Position numbers and translations under genes: made by a program. The notes under the pieces were generated by a model. It did not search any database. It was not told where the DNA came from and worked only from the letters and a program-made list of their open reading frames with translations. Of a DNA stretch of 64,000 nucleotides, positions 46,522-55,092 are shown in pieces (positions within the stretch are counted from its first letter, which is position 1; every line of letters begins with the position of its first letter). Source of the DNA: Nocardioides sp. NBC_00368 (GTDB lineage Bacteria; Actinomycetota; Actinomycetes; Propionibacteriales; Nocardioidaceae); NCBI RefSeq assembly GCF_036090055.1, contig NZ_CP107970.1, forward strand, positions 5,415,001 to 5,479,000, given 5' to 3'.

Positions 46522-48024
46522 ATGGCTGACCAGAACTACCGGCCGCAGCGTACGGCCGCCGAGCGCGCCTCCCGCGTGCGGTTCCGCCGCGCCATGGCGC
46601 TGCTGCTGATCACGCTGCTCCTGCCGGGGTCGGCCCAGCTCGTCGCCGGCAACCGCCGCGTCGGCCGGATCGCGATCTGGACCGTCATCGGTCTCGCGGT
46701 CACCGCCGGGCTGGTCTTCGCGATCTCCCTGCTCTGGCACGGCCTGATCTTCCAGCTCGGCACCAGGCCCTGGCTGCTCGGCCTCTTCCGGATCGCGCTC
46801 ATCGCCGGTGCGATCGCCTGGGCCGCACTGTTCATCGACGCCTGGCGGCTGGGCCGCCCGCTCGAGCTCGACCTCAAGCAGCGCCGGGTCGTGGTCGCGA
46901 TCGGCGGCGCACTGGCCTTCTCCGTGGGCGCGACCCTGATCTTCGGCGCCCACCTGGTCGGGGTCCACAAGGGCATGGTGGAGGCGATCTTCGCCGGCGC
47001 GGAGGCCGCCGAGGCCCACAACGGCCGTTTCAACGTCCTGCTCGCCGGAGCCGACTCCGACGGCGGGAAGACCCGCTGGGGTCTGCGGCCCGACTCGCTG
47101 ACGGTCGCCTCGATCGACGCGGTCACGGGTCGCACCGTCCTCATCGGCCTGCCCCGAAACATGCAGAACTTCACCTTCGACGACGGCTCTCCGATGGACA
47201 AGGAGTTCCCGCGCGGCTTCGACTGCGACGGCTGCTACCTCAACGGCGTGAGCACCTGGGCCGGGGAGCACAAGGAGCTCTACAAGGGCGAGAAGGACCC
47301 TGGCATGGCCGCCACCGTCGACGCGGTCGAGGGCATCACCGACCTGCAGATCAGCTATTACGCGATCGTCGACCTCAACGGCTTCCAGGAGATCGTCGAC
47401 GCCATCGGGGGCGTCACCCTGAAGGTCCGCCAGCCGATCCCGGTCGGCATCCCCTCCGACAGCTTCTACACCCACATCCAGCCCGGCACCAGGAAGCTCG
47501 ACGGCTGGGAGACCCTCTGGTACGCCCGGGCACGCCACGACTCCGACGACTACTCCCGGATGGCCCGCCAGAAGTGCGTCCTGAACGCGATCCTGCAGCA
47601 GACCAGCCCGGCCGACGTCGTACGCCACTACCAGGACGTCGCGAAGGCGACCGGCTCCACGATCACCACCTCCGTCCCGCCGAGCGAGATCGAGCGGTTC
47701 TCCGCGCTGGCGCTCAAGGCGAAGTCGCAGAAGATCTCGACGCTCTCGCTGGTGCCGCCGCTGGTGAACACCGCCGACCCGGACATGTCCGACATCCACG
47801 CCGAGGTGCGCAAGGCGGTGAAGAAGGCCACTCCGAAGAAGGAGGAAGTCTTCGCCTCCCCCAGCACCGGCGAGGACGGCGAGACCAAGGCGCCCGCCTC
47901 GAAGAGCAAGCCCAAGGCCTCCGGCGACTCCGACAAGGGCGGACCCGTCACCGGCGGTTCGCTGGGCTCGCGCAACAAGGGTTACCAGGCCAACGAGACC
48001 GACGACCTCGCCTCGGCGTGCTGA
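46522..48024 (+). CDS. LCP family protein with multi-helix N-terminus
   Basis: A 500-residue protein. Unlike the usual single anchor, about four membrane helices occupy residues 20-165 (MALLLITLLLPGSAQLVAG; IAIWTVIGLAVTAGLVFAI; LFRIALIAGAIAWAALFI; VVAIGGALAFSVGATLIFG). The LCP domain follows (FNVLLAGADSDGG, LRPDSLTVASID, TVLIGLPRNMQNF, TLWYARARHDSDDYSRMARQ), then a Lys/Ser-rich tail. GAGGGA precedes the ATG at 46522. It diverges from the other LCP gene and leads into the galactan genes, so both are candidates for the final ligation step. Confidence 0.9.
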   Translation: MADQNYRPQRTAAERASRVRFRRAMALLLITLLLPGSAQLVAGNRRVGRIAIWTVIGLAVTAGLVFAISLLWHGLIFQLGTRPWLLGLFRIALIAGAIAWAALFIDAWRLGRPLELDLKQRRVVVAIGGALAFSVGATLIFGAHLVGVHKGMVEAIFAGAEAAEAHNGRFNVLLAGADSDGGKTRWGLRPDSLTVASIDAVTGRTVLIGLPRNMQNFTFDDGSPMDKEFPRGFDCDGCYLNGVSTWAGEHKELYKGEKDPGMAATVDAVEGITDLQISYYAIVDLNGFQEIVDAIGGVTLKVRQPIPVGIPSDSFYTHIQPGTRKLDGWETLWYARARHDSDDYSRMARQKCVLNAILQQTSPADVVRHYQDVAKATGSTITTSVPPSEIERFSALALKAKSQKISTLSLVPPLVNTADPDMSDIHAEVRKAVKKATPKKEEVFASPSTGEDGETKAPASKSKPKASGDSDKGGPVTGGSLGSRNKGYQANETDDLASAC

Positions 48025-48104
48025 GCGTGCCACGCGTGTTGAACAACGCGTTAACGGGGCGTCACGACGACTCGCTGATTCCCGGGATACCCCGCGGTCG
48101 CGGC

Positions 48105-48110
48105 TAGTCT
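48105..48110 (+). promoter_or_regulatory. -10 box TAGTCT of the first GT2 gene (leaderless)
   Basis: TAGTCT with 6 nt before GTG 48117. Confidence 0.45.
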
Positions 48111-48116
48111 GGAACC

Positions 48117-49052
48117 GTGCCAGGGAGCAATCGCGTCGCCGCCGTCGTGGTGACCTTCAACCGTCTCGAGCTGCTGCAGCGACTGCTGGAGCGGCTCGAC
48201 GTGGTCGGCGGGCTCGACGAGGTGATCGTCATCGACAACGCCTCCACGGACGGTACGTCGCAGTGGCTCGCCCAGCTCGACGGCGCCGAGGAGCCCGGCC
48301 AGCGCCAGGTTCCGGTGGTCGCGCGCACCCTGCAGAGCAACAGCGGCGGGGCCGGCGGCTTCCACGACGGTCTGGAGCTGGCGATCGAGCGCGGCGCTGA
48401 CCTGGTCTGGCTGATGGACGACGACGGCCTGCCCGACCCCGACTGCCTGGCGCTTCTCCTCAAGCAGACCGACCTCGACTTCTGGGGGCCGCTCGTCGTC
48501 GACGAGGGCGATCCCGGCCGCCTGGTCTTCCCGATCCGGCTCCCGGGCCGCTCCAAGGTCGTGCACCAGCTCGCCGACGTCGAGGCGGCGGCCACCGACG
48601 GCCTGATCAAGGACATCGTGATCCCGTTCAACGGGGTGCTGGTCACCCGCGACCTGGTGGAACGGATCGGCTACCCCCGGGCGGAGTACTTCATCTGGGG
48701 CGACGACCACGAATACCGTCTCCGGGCCGAGCAGGCCGGCGCCCGGATCGCGACCGTCGTCGGGGCCCAGGTGCGCCATCCGGCCGTCGGCGATCTCGGC
48801 ACCCCGATGGCGTGGGGGAGGGCGACGTACAACCACACGCCCAGCGACCTGAAGCACTACTGCATGGCGCGCAACAACCTCCTCAACCTGCGCGACTACA
48901 GAGGGTGGCCCTTCGCTTTGGCTTTCGTGGCCAAGACCCTATGGTTCTACCTGCTCACCAAGCCGCAGCCGAAGCGGATCCGGCTCTCTGCGCAGGCGTG
49001 GTGGGCGGCTGTCCGGGGGGACTTCAGTGGACACGAGAGGTTCCTTCGTTGA
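48117..49052 (+). CDS. GT2 glycosyltransferase, GlfT1-like
   Basis: A 311-residue GT-A enzyme. AAVVVTFNRLELLQRLL opens the fold, NSGGAGGFHDGLELA and VWLMDDDGLPDPDC contain the nucleotide-sugar and metal-binding DDD motif, and YFIWGDDHEYRLRAEQAGAR carries the acceptor-side acidic residues. This pattern resembles mycobacterial GlfT1, which adds the first galactofuranose residues to the lipid-linked primer. The neighbourhood with glf, glfT2, wzm and wzt supports the role. The GTG start is leaderless. Confidence 0.85.
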   Translation: MPGSNRVAAVVVTFNRLELLQRLLERLDVVGGLDEVIVIDNASTDGTSQWLAQLDGAEEPGQRQVPVVARTLQSNSGGAGGFHDGLELAIERGADLVWLMDDDGLPDPDCLALLLKQTDLDFWGPLVVDEGDPGRLVFPIRLPGRSKVVHQLADVEAAATDGLIKDIVIPFNGVLVTRDLVERIGYPRAEYFIWGDDHEYRLRAEQAGARIATVVGAQVRHPAVGDLGTPMAWGRATYNHTPSDLKHYCMARNNLLNLRDYRGWPFALAFVAKTLWFYLLTKPQPKRIRLSAQAWWAAVRGDFSGHERFLR

Positions 49053-49954
49053 GCACCACCCGTGAGACGGTCGCGATCGTCGTCGTCACCTACAACCGCG
49101 CCGACATGCTGCGTGGGCTGCTCGACGGGCTCACCAAGCTCGACCAGCCCGCCGACGCCGTGATCGTCGTCAACAACGCTTCCACGGACCACACCGCGCA
49201 GGTCCTCGCCGAGGCGGTCACGCCCAACCTCCAGGTCATCGACAGCCCGGAGAACCTCGGTGGTGCCGGTGGCTTCCACCTCGGCACCAAGGCCGCGGTC
49301 GAGCAGGGCTGGGACCGGCTCTACCTGATCGACGACGACGTCGTCCCGGCCCACGACTGCCTCGAGGTGCTGCTCGCCCAGGACGAGGACTGCCTCTTCT
49401 CGGTGCGCGAGGACCGCAACGGCAACCTGATCGAGCTGGCCGCGCTGAAGTTCGACCTGCGCAACCCCCTCGCGATCAAGCCCAAGACCGCCGCGGTGAT
49501 GGACACCTACCCGACCCGCGACGCCATGCCCGAGCGTGTCCCGGTGGAGAACGTCGCCTTCGAGGGCTTCATGATCCGCCGCACCGTCCTGGAGGAGATC
49601 GGTCTTCCCGACCCGACCTACTTCATCTTCTACGACGACGTGGACCTCGCGATCCGCGCCCGCCGCGCCGGCCGCACCATCTGGGCCGTACGCGACGCGG
49701 TGCTCGTGCGGCAGCTCGACTTCAGCCAGCAGCACGACCTGGCCGGCTGGAAGGGCTTCTACATGTACCGCAACCTCTTCGTCGTCCACTTCCGCTACGG
49801 CGAGAACGTCCTCGTACGTCTCAAGCCCTGGCTCATCGCGGCGGCTGTGGTCATCCTCAGCCCCCTGCGAGGCGGCAAGCACGAAGCCGTCAACGTGATC
49901 AAGGCCCTGCGCGCCGCGCGGGGCATGCGAACCATCCCCACCACCTCCTCCTGA
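49049..49954 (+). CDS. Second GT2 glycosyltransferase of the galactan cluster
   Basis: A 301-residue GT-A enzyme related to its upstream neighbour: IVVVTYNRADMLRGLLDG, NLGGAGGFHLGTKAA, LYLIDDDVVPAHDC and YFIFYDDVDLAIRARRAG. The only in-frame start fitting the fold is TTG 49049, which overlaps the previous stop (TTGA) and has GAGAGG 8 nt upstream. The C-terminal helix (LKPWLIAAAVVILSPL) may anchor it at the membrane. It could add a rhamnosyl or early galactofuranosyl residue; which one cannot be told. Confidence 0.83.
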   Translation: MSTTRETVAIVVVTYNRADMLRGLLDGLTKLDQPADAVIVVNNASTDHTAQVLAEAVTPNLQVIDSPENLGGAGGFHLGTKAAVEQGWDRLYLIDDDVVPAHDCLEVLLAQDEDCLFSVREDRNGNLIELAALKFDLRNPLAIKPKTAAVMDTYPTRDAMPERVPVENVAFEGFMIRRTVLEEIGLPDPTYFIFYDDVDLAIRARRAGRTIWAVRDAVLVRQLDFSQQHDLAGWKGFYMYRNLFVVHFRYGENVLVRLKPWLIAAAVVILSPLRGGKHEAVNVIKALRAARGMRTIPTTSS

Positions 49955-49977
49955 CCGACCCCTTACCCACAGAGACC

Positions 49978-49983
49978 TAGACT
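49978..49983 (+). promoter_or_regulatory. -10 box TAGACT of glf (leaderless)
   Basis: TAGACT with 8 nt before GTG 49992. Confidence 0.5.
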
Positions 49984-49991
49984 GAGCGATC

Positions 49992-51185
49992 GTGTCCTCC
50001 CCTGAAACCACTCCTGACCTCGTCGTCGTCGGCTCCGGCCTCTTCGGCCTGACCATCGCCGAGCGCGCCGCCTCCGAGCTGGACAAGAAGGTGCTCATCA
50101 TCGAGCGCCGCCCCCACATCGGGGGCAACGCCTACTCCGAGTTCGACGAGGAGACCGGCATCGAGGTGCACAAGTACGGCACCCACCTCTTCCACACCTC
50201 CAACGAGAAGGTGTGGGACTACGTGCGGAAGTTCACCGACTTCACCGACTACAAGCACAAGGTCTTCGGCAAGTACAAGGGACAGGTCTACTCCCTGCCG
50301 ATGAACCTCGCGCTGATCAACCAGTTCTTCGGGAAGTCGCACACTCCCGACGAGGCGCGCGCGCTGATCGCCGAGCAGGCCAGCGAGTTCAAGACCGAGG
50401 AGGCCCAGAACCTCGAGGAGAAGGCGATCTCGCTGATCGGCCGCCCGCTCTACGAGGCGTTCATCAAGGGCTACACCGCCAAGCAGTGGGAGAAGGACCC
50501 CAAGGAGCTGTCGCCGGACATCATCACGCGCCTCCCGGTCCGCTACACCTTCGACAACCGCTACTTCAACGACAAGTACGAGGGTCTGCCGGTCGACGGC
50601 TACACCGCGTGGCTGGAGCGGATGGCCGACCACCCGAACATCACGGTCCTGCTCGACACCGACTTCTTCACGGTCGTCGACGACTACAAGGGCAAGGTCC
50701 CGATCGTCTACACCGGCCCGGTCGACGAGTACTTCGACTTCTCCGCCGGCAAGCTGTCGTGGCGCACCGTGGACCTCGAGTCCGAGATCCTCGACGTCGA
50801 CGACTACCAGGGCACCGGCGTGGTCAACGCCAACGACCCCGAGGTCCCGTTCACCCGCGAGCTCGAGTTCAAGCACCTCCACCCCGAGCGTGCCGACCGC
50901 TACAAGCCCGGCAAGACCGTCGTCGTGAAGGAGTACAGCCGCTTCGCCCAGGAGGGCGACGAGCCGTACTACCCGATCAACACCGCCGACAACCGCGAGA
51001 AGATCCTGGTCTACCGCGACCTGGCCAAGAAGGAGCCGATGGTGCTCTTCGGTGGCCGCCTCGGCACCTACAAGTACCTGGACATGCACATGGCGATCGC
51101 GTCCGCGCTCACCATGTTCGAGAACAAGCTCCGTCCCCACTTCGAGGACGGCACCCCGCTCACCTCCGGAGGCGTTGACGAATGA
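49992..51185 (+). CDS. glf: UDP-galactopyranose mutase
   Basis: A 397-residue flavoenzyme converting UDP-galactopyranose to UDP-galactofuranose. The FAD Rossmann motif is VVGSGLFGLTIAE (12-24) with ERRPHIGGNAYSE; HKYGTHLFHTSNEKVW, KGYTAKQWEKDP and LPVRYTFDNRYFNDKYEGLP are signature active-site stretches. Length is typical. It overlaps glfT2 by ATGA, so donor synthesis and polymerisation are coupled. Confidence 0.97.
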   Translation: MSSPETTPDLVVVGSGLFGLTIAERAASELDKKVLIIERRPHIGGNAYSEFDEETGIEVHKYGTHLFHTSNEKVWDYVRKFTDFTDYKHKVFGKYKGQVYSLPMNLALINQFFGKSHTPDEARALIAEQASEFKTEEAQNLEEKAISLIGRPLYEAFIKGYTAKQWEKDPKELSPDIITRLPVRYTFDNRYFNDKYEGLPVDGYTAWLERMADHPNITVLLDTDFFTVVDDYKGKVPIVYTGPVDEYFDFSAGKLSWRTVDLESEILDVDDYQGTGVVNANDPEVPFTRELEFKHLHPERADRYKPGKTVVVKEYSRFAQEGDEPYYPINTADNREKILVYRDLAKKEPMVLFGGRLGTYKYLDMHMAIASALTMFENKLRPHFEDGTPLTSGGVDE

Positions 51186-53197
51186 GCGTGACCCGACTGC
51201 TCCAGCGGCAGATCCTGCCCCTGGACCGTGACTCCGACGTACTCCCGCTCTACGTCGACAACCAGGCTGCCATCCTCGACGCCGACAAGTACGAGGTCGG
51301 CTCCGACAAGACGGCCCAGGCGCTGAACAACGCCCAGATCCGCCAGTCGATCAACGACGGGACCCAGATCCACCCCGACCAGATCGAGTCGCGTACGGCG
51401 CTGCGGATCCTGAAGAGCGAGCGGCTCTCGCTCGGCACCTACTTCAACGCCTTCCCGGCCAGCTACTGGCGCCGGCACACCGTGGTCGACGACGTGAAGC
51501 TGACCGTCGCGCTGCAGGGCCGCGGCGCGAGCGTCATCGTCTACAAGTCGATGGCCAACGGCCGCTCCCAGCGCGTCGACGCCGCCGACACCGGCACCAA
51601 CCCCGAGGGCACCTTCACCTTCGACCTGCCGCTGAAGCCGTTCGTCGACGGCGGCTGGTACTGGTACGACGTGGTCGCCTCCGACGAGGACGCCGTCATC
51701 ACCTCGGCCGAGTGGACCGCGGAGGTCCCCGACGACCGTGCCGAGCACGGCACCGTCGACATCTGCGTCACCACGATGAACAAGCCCGACTTCTGCGCCA
51801 AGCTGCTCGCCCAGATGGGTGAGGACGAGGCGCTGCGTCCCTACCTCGACACCGTCTTCGTGATGGAGCAGGGCACCAAGAAGGTCGTCGACGACGTCGA
51901 GTTCCCGGCGGCGGAGAAGGCTCTGGGCGACCTGCTGCACATCATCGAGCAGGGCAACCTGGGCGGCTCCGGCGGCTACGCGCGCGGTCAGCTCGAGTCG
52001 CTGCGCAAGGGCACCGCGACGTACGCCCTGATGATGGACGACGACGTCGTCTGCGAGCCCGAGGGCATCATCCGCGCGGTCACCTTCGGTGACCTCGCCA
52101 AGCGGCCGACCATCGTCGGCGGCCACATGTTCTCGCTCTACGCCAAGTCCCGCCTGCACTCCTACGGCGAGATCGTCCAGCCGTGGCGGTTCTGGTGGCA
52201 GTCGGCTCCCGGCGTCTTCGGCGACTGGGACTTCGGCGCCCGCAACCTGCGCTCGACCCGCTGGCTGCACAAGCGCGTCGACGTGGACTTCAACGGCTGG
52301 TTCATGTGTCTGATCCCGCGAAAGGTGATCGAGGAGATCGGGCTCTCGCTGCCGGTCTTCATCAAGTGGGACGACTCCGAGTACGGCCTGCGCGCCAAGG
52401 AGGCCGGCTTCCCGACCGTGTCGTTCCCGGGAGCGGCCGTGTGGCACGTCCCGTGGACCGACAAGAACGACGCGCTCGACTGGCAGTCCTACTTCCACCA
52501 GCGCAACCGCTTCGTCGCCGCGCTGCTGCACTCGATCTACGACGACGGCGGCCGGATGGTCACCGAGTCGTTCTCCCACCAGATCAAGCACCTGGTCTCG
52601 ATGCAGTACTCGACCGTCCTGCTGCGCCACCAGGCGCTGCTCGACGTGCTGGCCGGCCCCGACAAGCTCCACGAGACCCTCGCGACCCAGCTTCCCGCCG
52701 TACGCGAGATGGTCAAGGACTTCCCGGACGCGCAGCTCAAGGCCGACCGTGACGAGTTCCCGCCCGTGCGCCGCCACAAGCCGCCGCGCAAGGGCAAGGA
52801 GGACACCGAGGTCCCGACCAACCGCGAGGTCAAGCTGGCCGCGCTCAAGGCGCCGATCCGGCAGCTCATGAAGCCGCGCAAGCTCTCCACGGAGTTCCCC
52901 GAGGCGGAGCTCGCCGCGATGGACAACCAGTGGTACCGGATCACCAAGTACGACAGCGCCATCGTGTCGATGAACGACCAGCAGGGTGCTGCCTTCTACC
53001 GCCGCGACAAGAAGCTCTTCAACCAGATGCTGAGGGACACCATCAAGGTGCACCGCCAGCTCAAGCGTCGCTGGCCCAAGCTGGCCGAGGAGTACCGCTC
53101 CAAGCTGAGCGAGTTCACCTCGCCGGAGGCCTGGGAGAAGACCTTCGAACCGTGGAAGGTCGCTGAGGAGAAGGGGACCGATGGCAACCGGAGTTGA
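51182..53197 (+). CDS. glfT2: Galactofuranosyltransferase GlfT2
   Basis: A 671-residue processive GT2 enzyme that builds the galactan chain from UDP-Galf. The N-terminal beta-sandwich comes first, then the GT-A core (VDICVTTMNKPDFCAKLLAQ), the DDD metal motif in YALMMDDDVVCEPEG, and the catalytic-base region FIKWDDSEYGLRAKEAGFP with the His of WHVPWTDK. A helical C-terminal domain follows. Length is close to mycobacterial GlfT2 (~640). The last 17 bp overlap the wzm gene. Confidence 0.95.
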   Translation: MSVTRLLQRQILPLDRDSDVLPLYVDNQAAILDADKYEVGSDKTAQALNNAQIRQSINDGTQIHPDQIESRTALRILKSERLSLGTYFNAFPASYWRRHTVVDDVKLTVALQGRGASVIVYKSMANGRSQRVDAADTGTNPEGTFTFDLPLKPFVDGGWYWYDVVASDEDAVITSAEWTAEVPDDRAEHGTVDICVTTMNKPDFCAKLLAQMGEDEALRPYLDTVFVMEQGTKKVVDDVEFPAAEKALGDLLHIIEQGNLGGSGGYARGQLESLRKGTATYALMMDDDVVCEPEGIIRAVTFGDLAKRPTIVGGHMFSLYAKSRLHSYGEIVQPWRFWWQSAPGVFGDWDFGARNLRSTRWLHKRVDVDFNGWFMCLIPRKVIEEIGLSLPVFIKWDDSEYGLRAKEAGFPTVSFPGAAVWHVPWTDKNDALDWQSYFHQRNRFVAALLHSIYDDGGRMVTESFSHQIKHLVSMQYSTVLLRHQALLDVLAGPDKLHETLATQLPAVREMVKDFPDAQLKADRDEFPPVRRHKPPRKGKEDTEVPTNREVKLAALKAPIRQLMKPRKLSTEFPEAELAAMDNQWYRITKYDSAIVSMNDQQGAAFYRRDKKLFNQMLRDTIKVHRQLKRRWPKLAEEYRSKLSEFTSPEAWEKTFEPWKVAEEKGTDGNRS

Positions 53198-54080
53198 TGA
53201 TCGTCCCGTACGGATCGTCGACGCGCCGCTGGCACCGCCGGCGGAGAACCTCGGGCTGCTCTCGGTCTTCAAGCGCCGCTACCTGCTCAAGCTGCTGGTG
53301 CAGCGGGAGATCAGCGGTCGCTACTCCAACTCGATCCTCGGCGTCTTCTGGTCCTACATCAACCCGTTGACGCAGTTCTGCGTCTACTGGCTGTTCATGG
53401 GCAAGATCATGGGCGCGGACAAGGGGATGGAGTACTACCCGATCCACCTGTTCGCCGGGCTCGTCATCGTCCACTTCTTCACCGAGACCTTTGGTGCCGG
53501 CACCAGGTCTCTGCTGGGCAACAAGGGTCTGCTGAAGAAGATGGCGATGCCGAAGGAGATGTTCCCGGTCGCCTCGATGCTGGTCTCGCTCTACCACCTG
53601 GTGCCGGCGACCCTGATCCTGGTGGTCGTCTGCCTGCTGAGCGGGTGGACCCCGACGTGGGAGATGGTTCCGTCGTTCCTGCTCGCGCTCGGCATCGTGA
53701 TGGCGCTCGGCACGGCGCTCGCACTGGTCTTCAGCCTGGCCAACGTCTTCTTCCGCGACTTCGGCAGCGCGGTCAACATCCTCACCAACTACATCCGGTT
53801 CGGCGTACCGATGATGTACCCGTTCTCCATGATCGAGGAGTTCCTCGGTGAGAAGTCCTGGATCTACCTGCTCAACCCGATCTCGGAGGCCGTCCTGCTC
53901 TTCCAGCAGGCATTCTGGATCGGGGTGACGGACAACCCCGAGTCGACGGCCGCCGAGCATCTGCCCGAGAACCTGTGGATGTGGGGCTTGGGGGCGTTCG
54001 GGGGCTCGTTGGTTCTGCTGGTGATCGCGCAGCTGATCTTCAGCAAGTACGAGAACAAGATTCCGGAGCGTCTGACATGA
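53181..54080 (+). CDS. wzm: ABC-2 polysaccharide export permease Wzm
   Basis: A 299-residue permease with six helices. LLKLLVQREISGRYSNSILG and VFWSYINPLTQFCVYWLFMG are the conserved start of Wzm/TagG-type proteins, and IRFGVPMMYPFSMIEEF and YLLNPISEAVLLFQQAFW are the C-terminal signature. In mycobacteria the homologue exports lipid-linked galactan. It overlaps both glfT2 and wzt (ATGA), so the polymer maker and its exporter are co-translated. Confidence 0.92.
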   Translation: MATGVDDRPVRIVDAPLAPPAENLGLLSVFKRRYLLKLLVQREISGRYSNSILGVFWSYINPLTQFCVYWLFMGKIMGADKGMEYYPIHLFAGLVIVHFFTETFGAGTRSLLGNKGLLKKMAMPKEMFPVASMLVSLYHLVPATLILVVVCLLSGWTPTWEMVPSFLLALGIVMALGTALALVFSLANVFFRDFGSAVNILTNYIRFGVPMMYPFSMIEEFLGEKSWIYLLNPISEAVLLFQQAFWIGVTDNPESTAAEHLPENLWMWGLGAFGGSLVLLVIAQLIFSKYENKIPERLT

Positions 54081-54874
54081 CCGCCGACTCGATCGTGGTG
54101 GACGGGGTCACCAAGAACTTCACGCTCCGCTACCACCGCAGCATCAAGGACATCACCGTCGCCAAGATCAAGGGGCAGGCGGTCTCCAACACCTTCAAGG
54201 CGCTGGACGACGTCACCTTCACGATCAAGCAGGGCGAGTCGGTCGGCCTCATGGGCCTCAACGGCTCCGGCAAGTCGACGCTGCTCAAGCTGATCAGCGG
54301 CGTGATGCGCCCCGACCGGGGTGTCGTGAAGACGCGTGGTCAGATCGCCGGCCTGATCGCGACGGGTGCGGGCTTCCACCCGCAACTGTCGGGTCGGGAG
54401 AACATCTTCCTCAACGCCGCGATCTACGGGCTCTCCGCCGAGGAGACCGCCGAGATCTACGACGATGTGGTGAGGTTCGCCGAGCTCGGCGACCACCTCA
54501 ACTCGCCGGTCGGCAACTACTCCTCGGGGCAGTACTCCCGCCTGGGGTTCTCCGTCGCCGTCCACATCGACTCCGACATCTTCCTCGCCGACGAGGTCCT
54601 CGCCGTCGGTGACAAGCCCTTCAAGAAGAAGTGCATGGAGAAGATGGAGGAGATCCGCGACAGCGGCCGCACCGTGGTCTACGTCAGCCACGCCGCCGGC
54701 TCCGTCAAGCGGATGTGTGACCGCGTCATCTGCCTGGAGAAGGGCCGCCTGGTCTTCGACGGCGACGTCGACGAGGGCATCGAATACCTCCACTACGGTG
54801 AGGACGACGCCAAAGGGTCGGCCAAGCTGAAGCAGCTCGAGGCCGCCGACAGTGCCCTCGGCGCGGAGGTCTGA
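54077..54874 (+). CDS. wzt: ABC polysaccharide export ATPase Wzt
   Basis: A 265-residue ATPase. Walker A is GLNGSGKS (60-67), the signature region is NYSSGQYSRLGFSVAVH, Walker B is IFLADEVLAVGD, and the His switch is VVYVSHAAGSV. ATGAGFHPQLSGRENIFLN is typical of TagH/Wzt-type proteins. It lacks the extra C-terminal carbohydrate-binding domain of O9a-type Wzt, so substrate recognition should be by the permease. It is the last gene of the galactan operon and is followed by a strong hairpin. Confidence 0.93.
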   Translation: MTADSIVVDGVTKNFTLRYHRSIKDITVAKIKGQAVSNTFKALDDVTFTIKQGESVGLMGLNGSGKSTLLKLISGVMRPDRGVVKTRGQIAGLIATGAGFHPQLSGRENIFLNAAIYGLSAEETAEIYDDVVRFAELGDHLNSPVGNYSSGQYSRLGFSVAVHIDSDIFLADEVLAVGDKPFKKKCMEKMEEIRDSGRTVVYVSHAAGSVKRMCDRVICLEKGRLVFDGDVDEGIEYLHYGEDDAKGSAKLKQLEAADSALGAEV

Positions 54875-54878
54875 GCCT

Positions 54879-54907
54879 GCGACCCTGCGACGAAGTCGCA
54901 GGGTCGC
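54879..54907 (+). terminator. Hairpin terminator of the galactan operon
   Basis: GCGACCCTGCGAC-GAA-GTCGCAGGGTCGC is a perfect 13-bp stem with a 3-nt loop starting 5 bp after the wzt stop. There is no T-run, as is common in high-GC actinobacteria. Confidence 0.75.
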
Positions 54908-55092
54908 AACGCGAAGAGATCGAGCGAGCGCAGCCGGGTGAGCTTGCGAACCCGCGAAGCGCGTCGAGATTCCATTGCCGGCACGTGAGCCTGCGGGGAA
55001 TTACAGACATGTAGTTCCCCGTGGGCTCTTCCGTCCTCTGTTGCTGATGTGAAAGATGTTCCCTGGTGTTACGGAACCAGGGGGATCCACGC

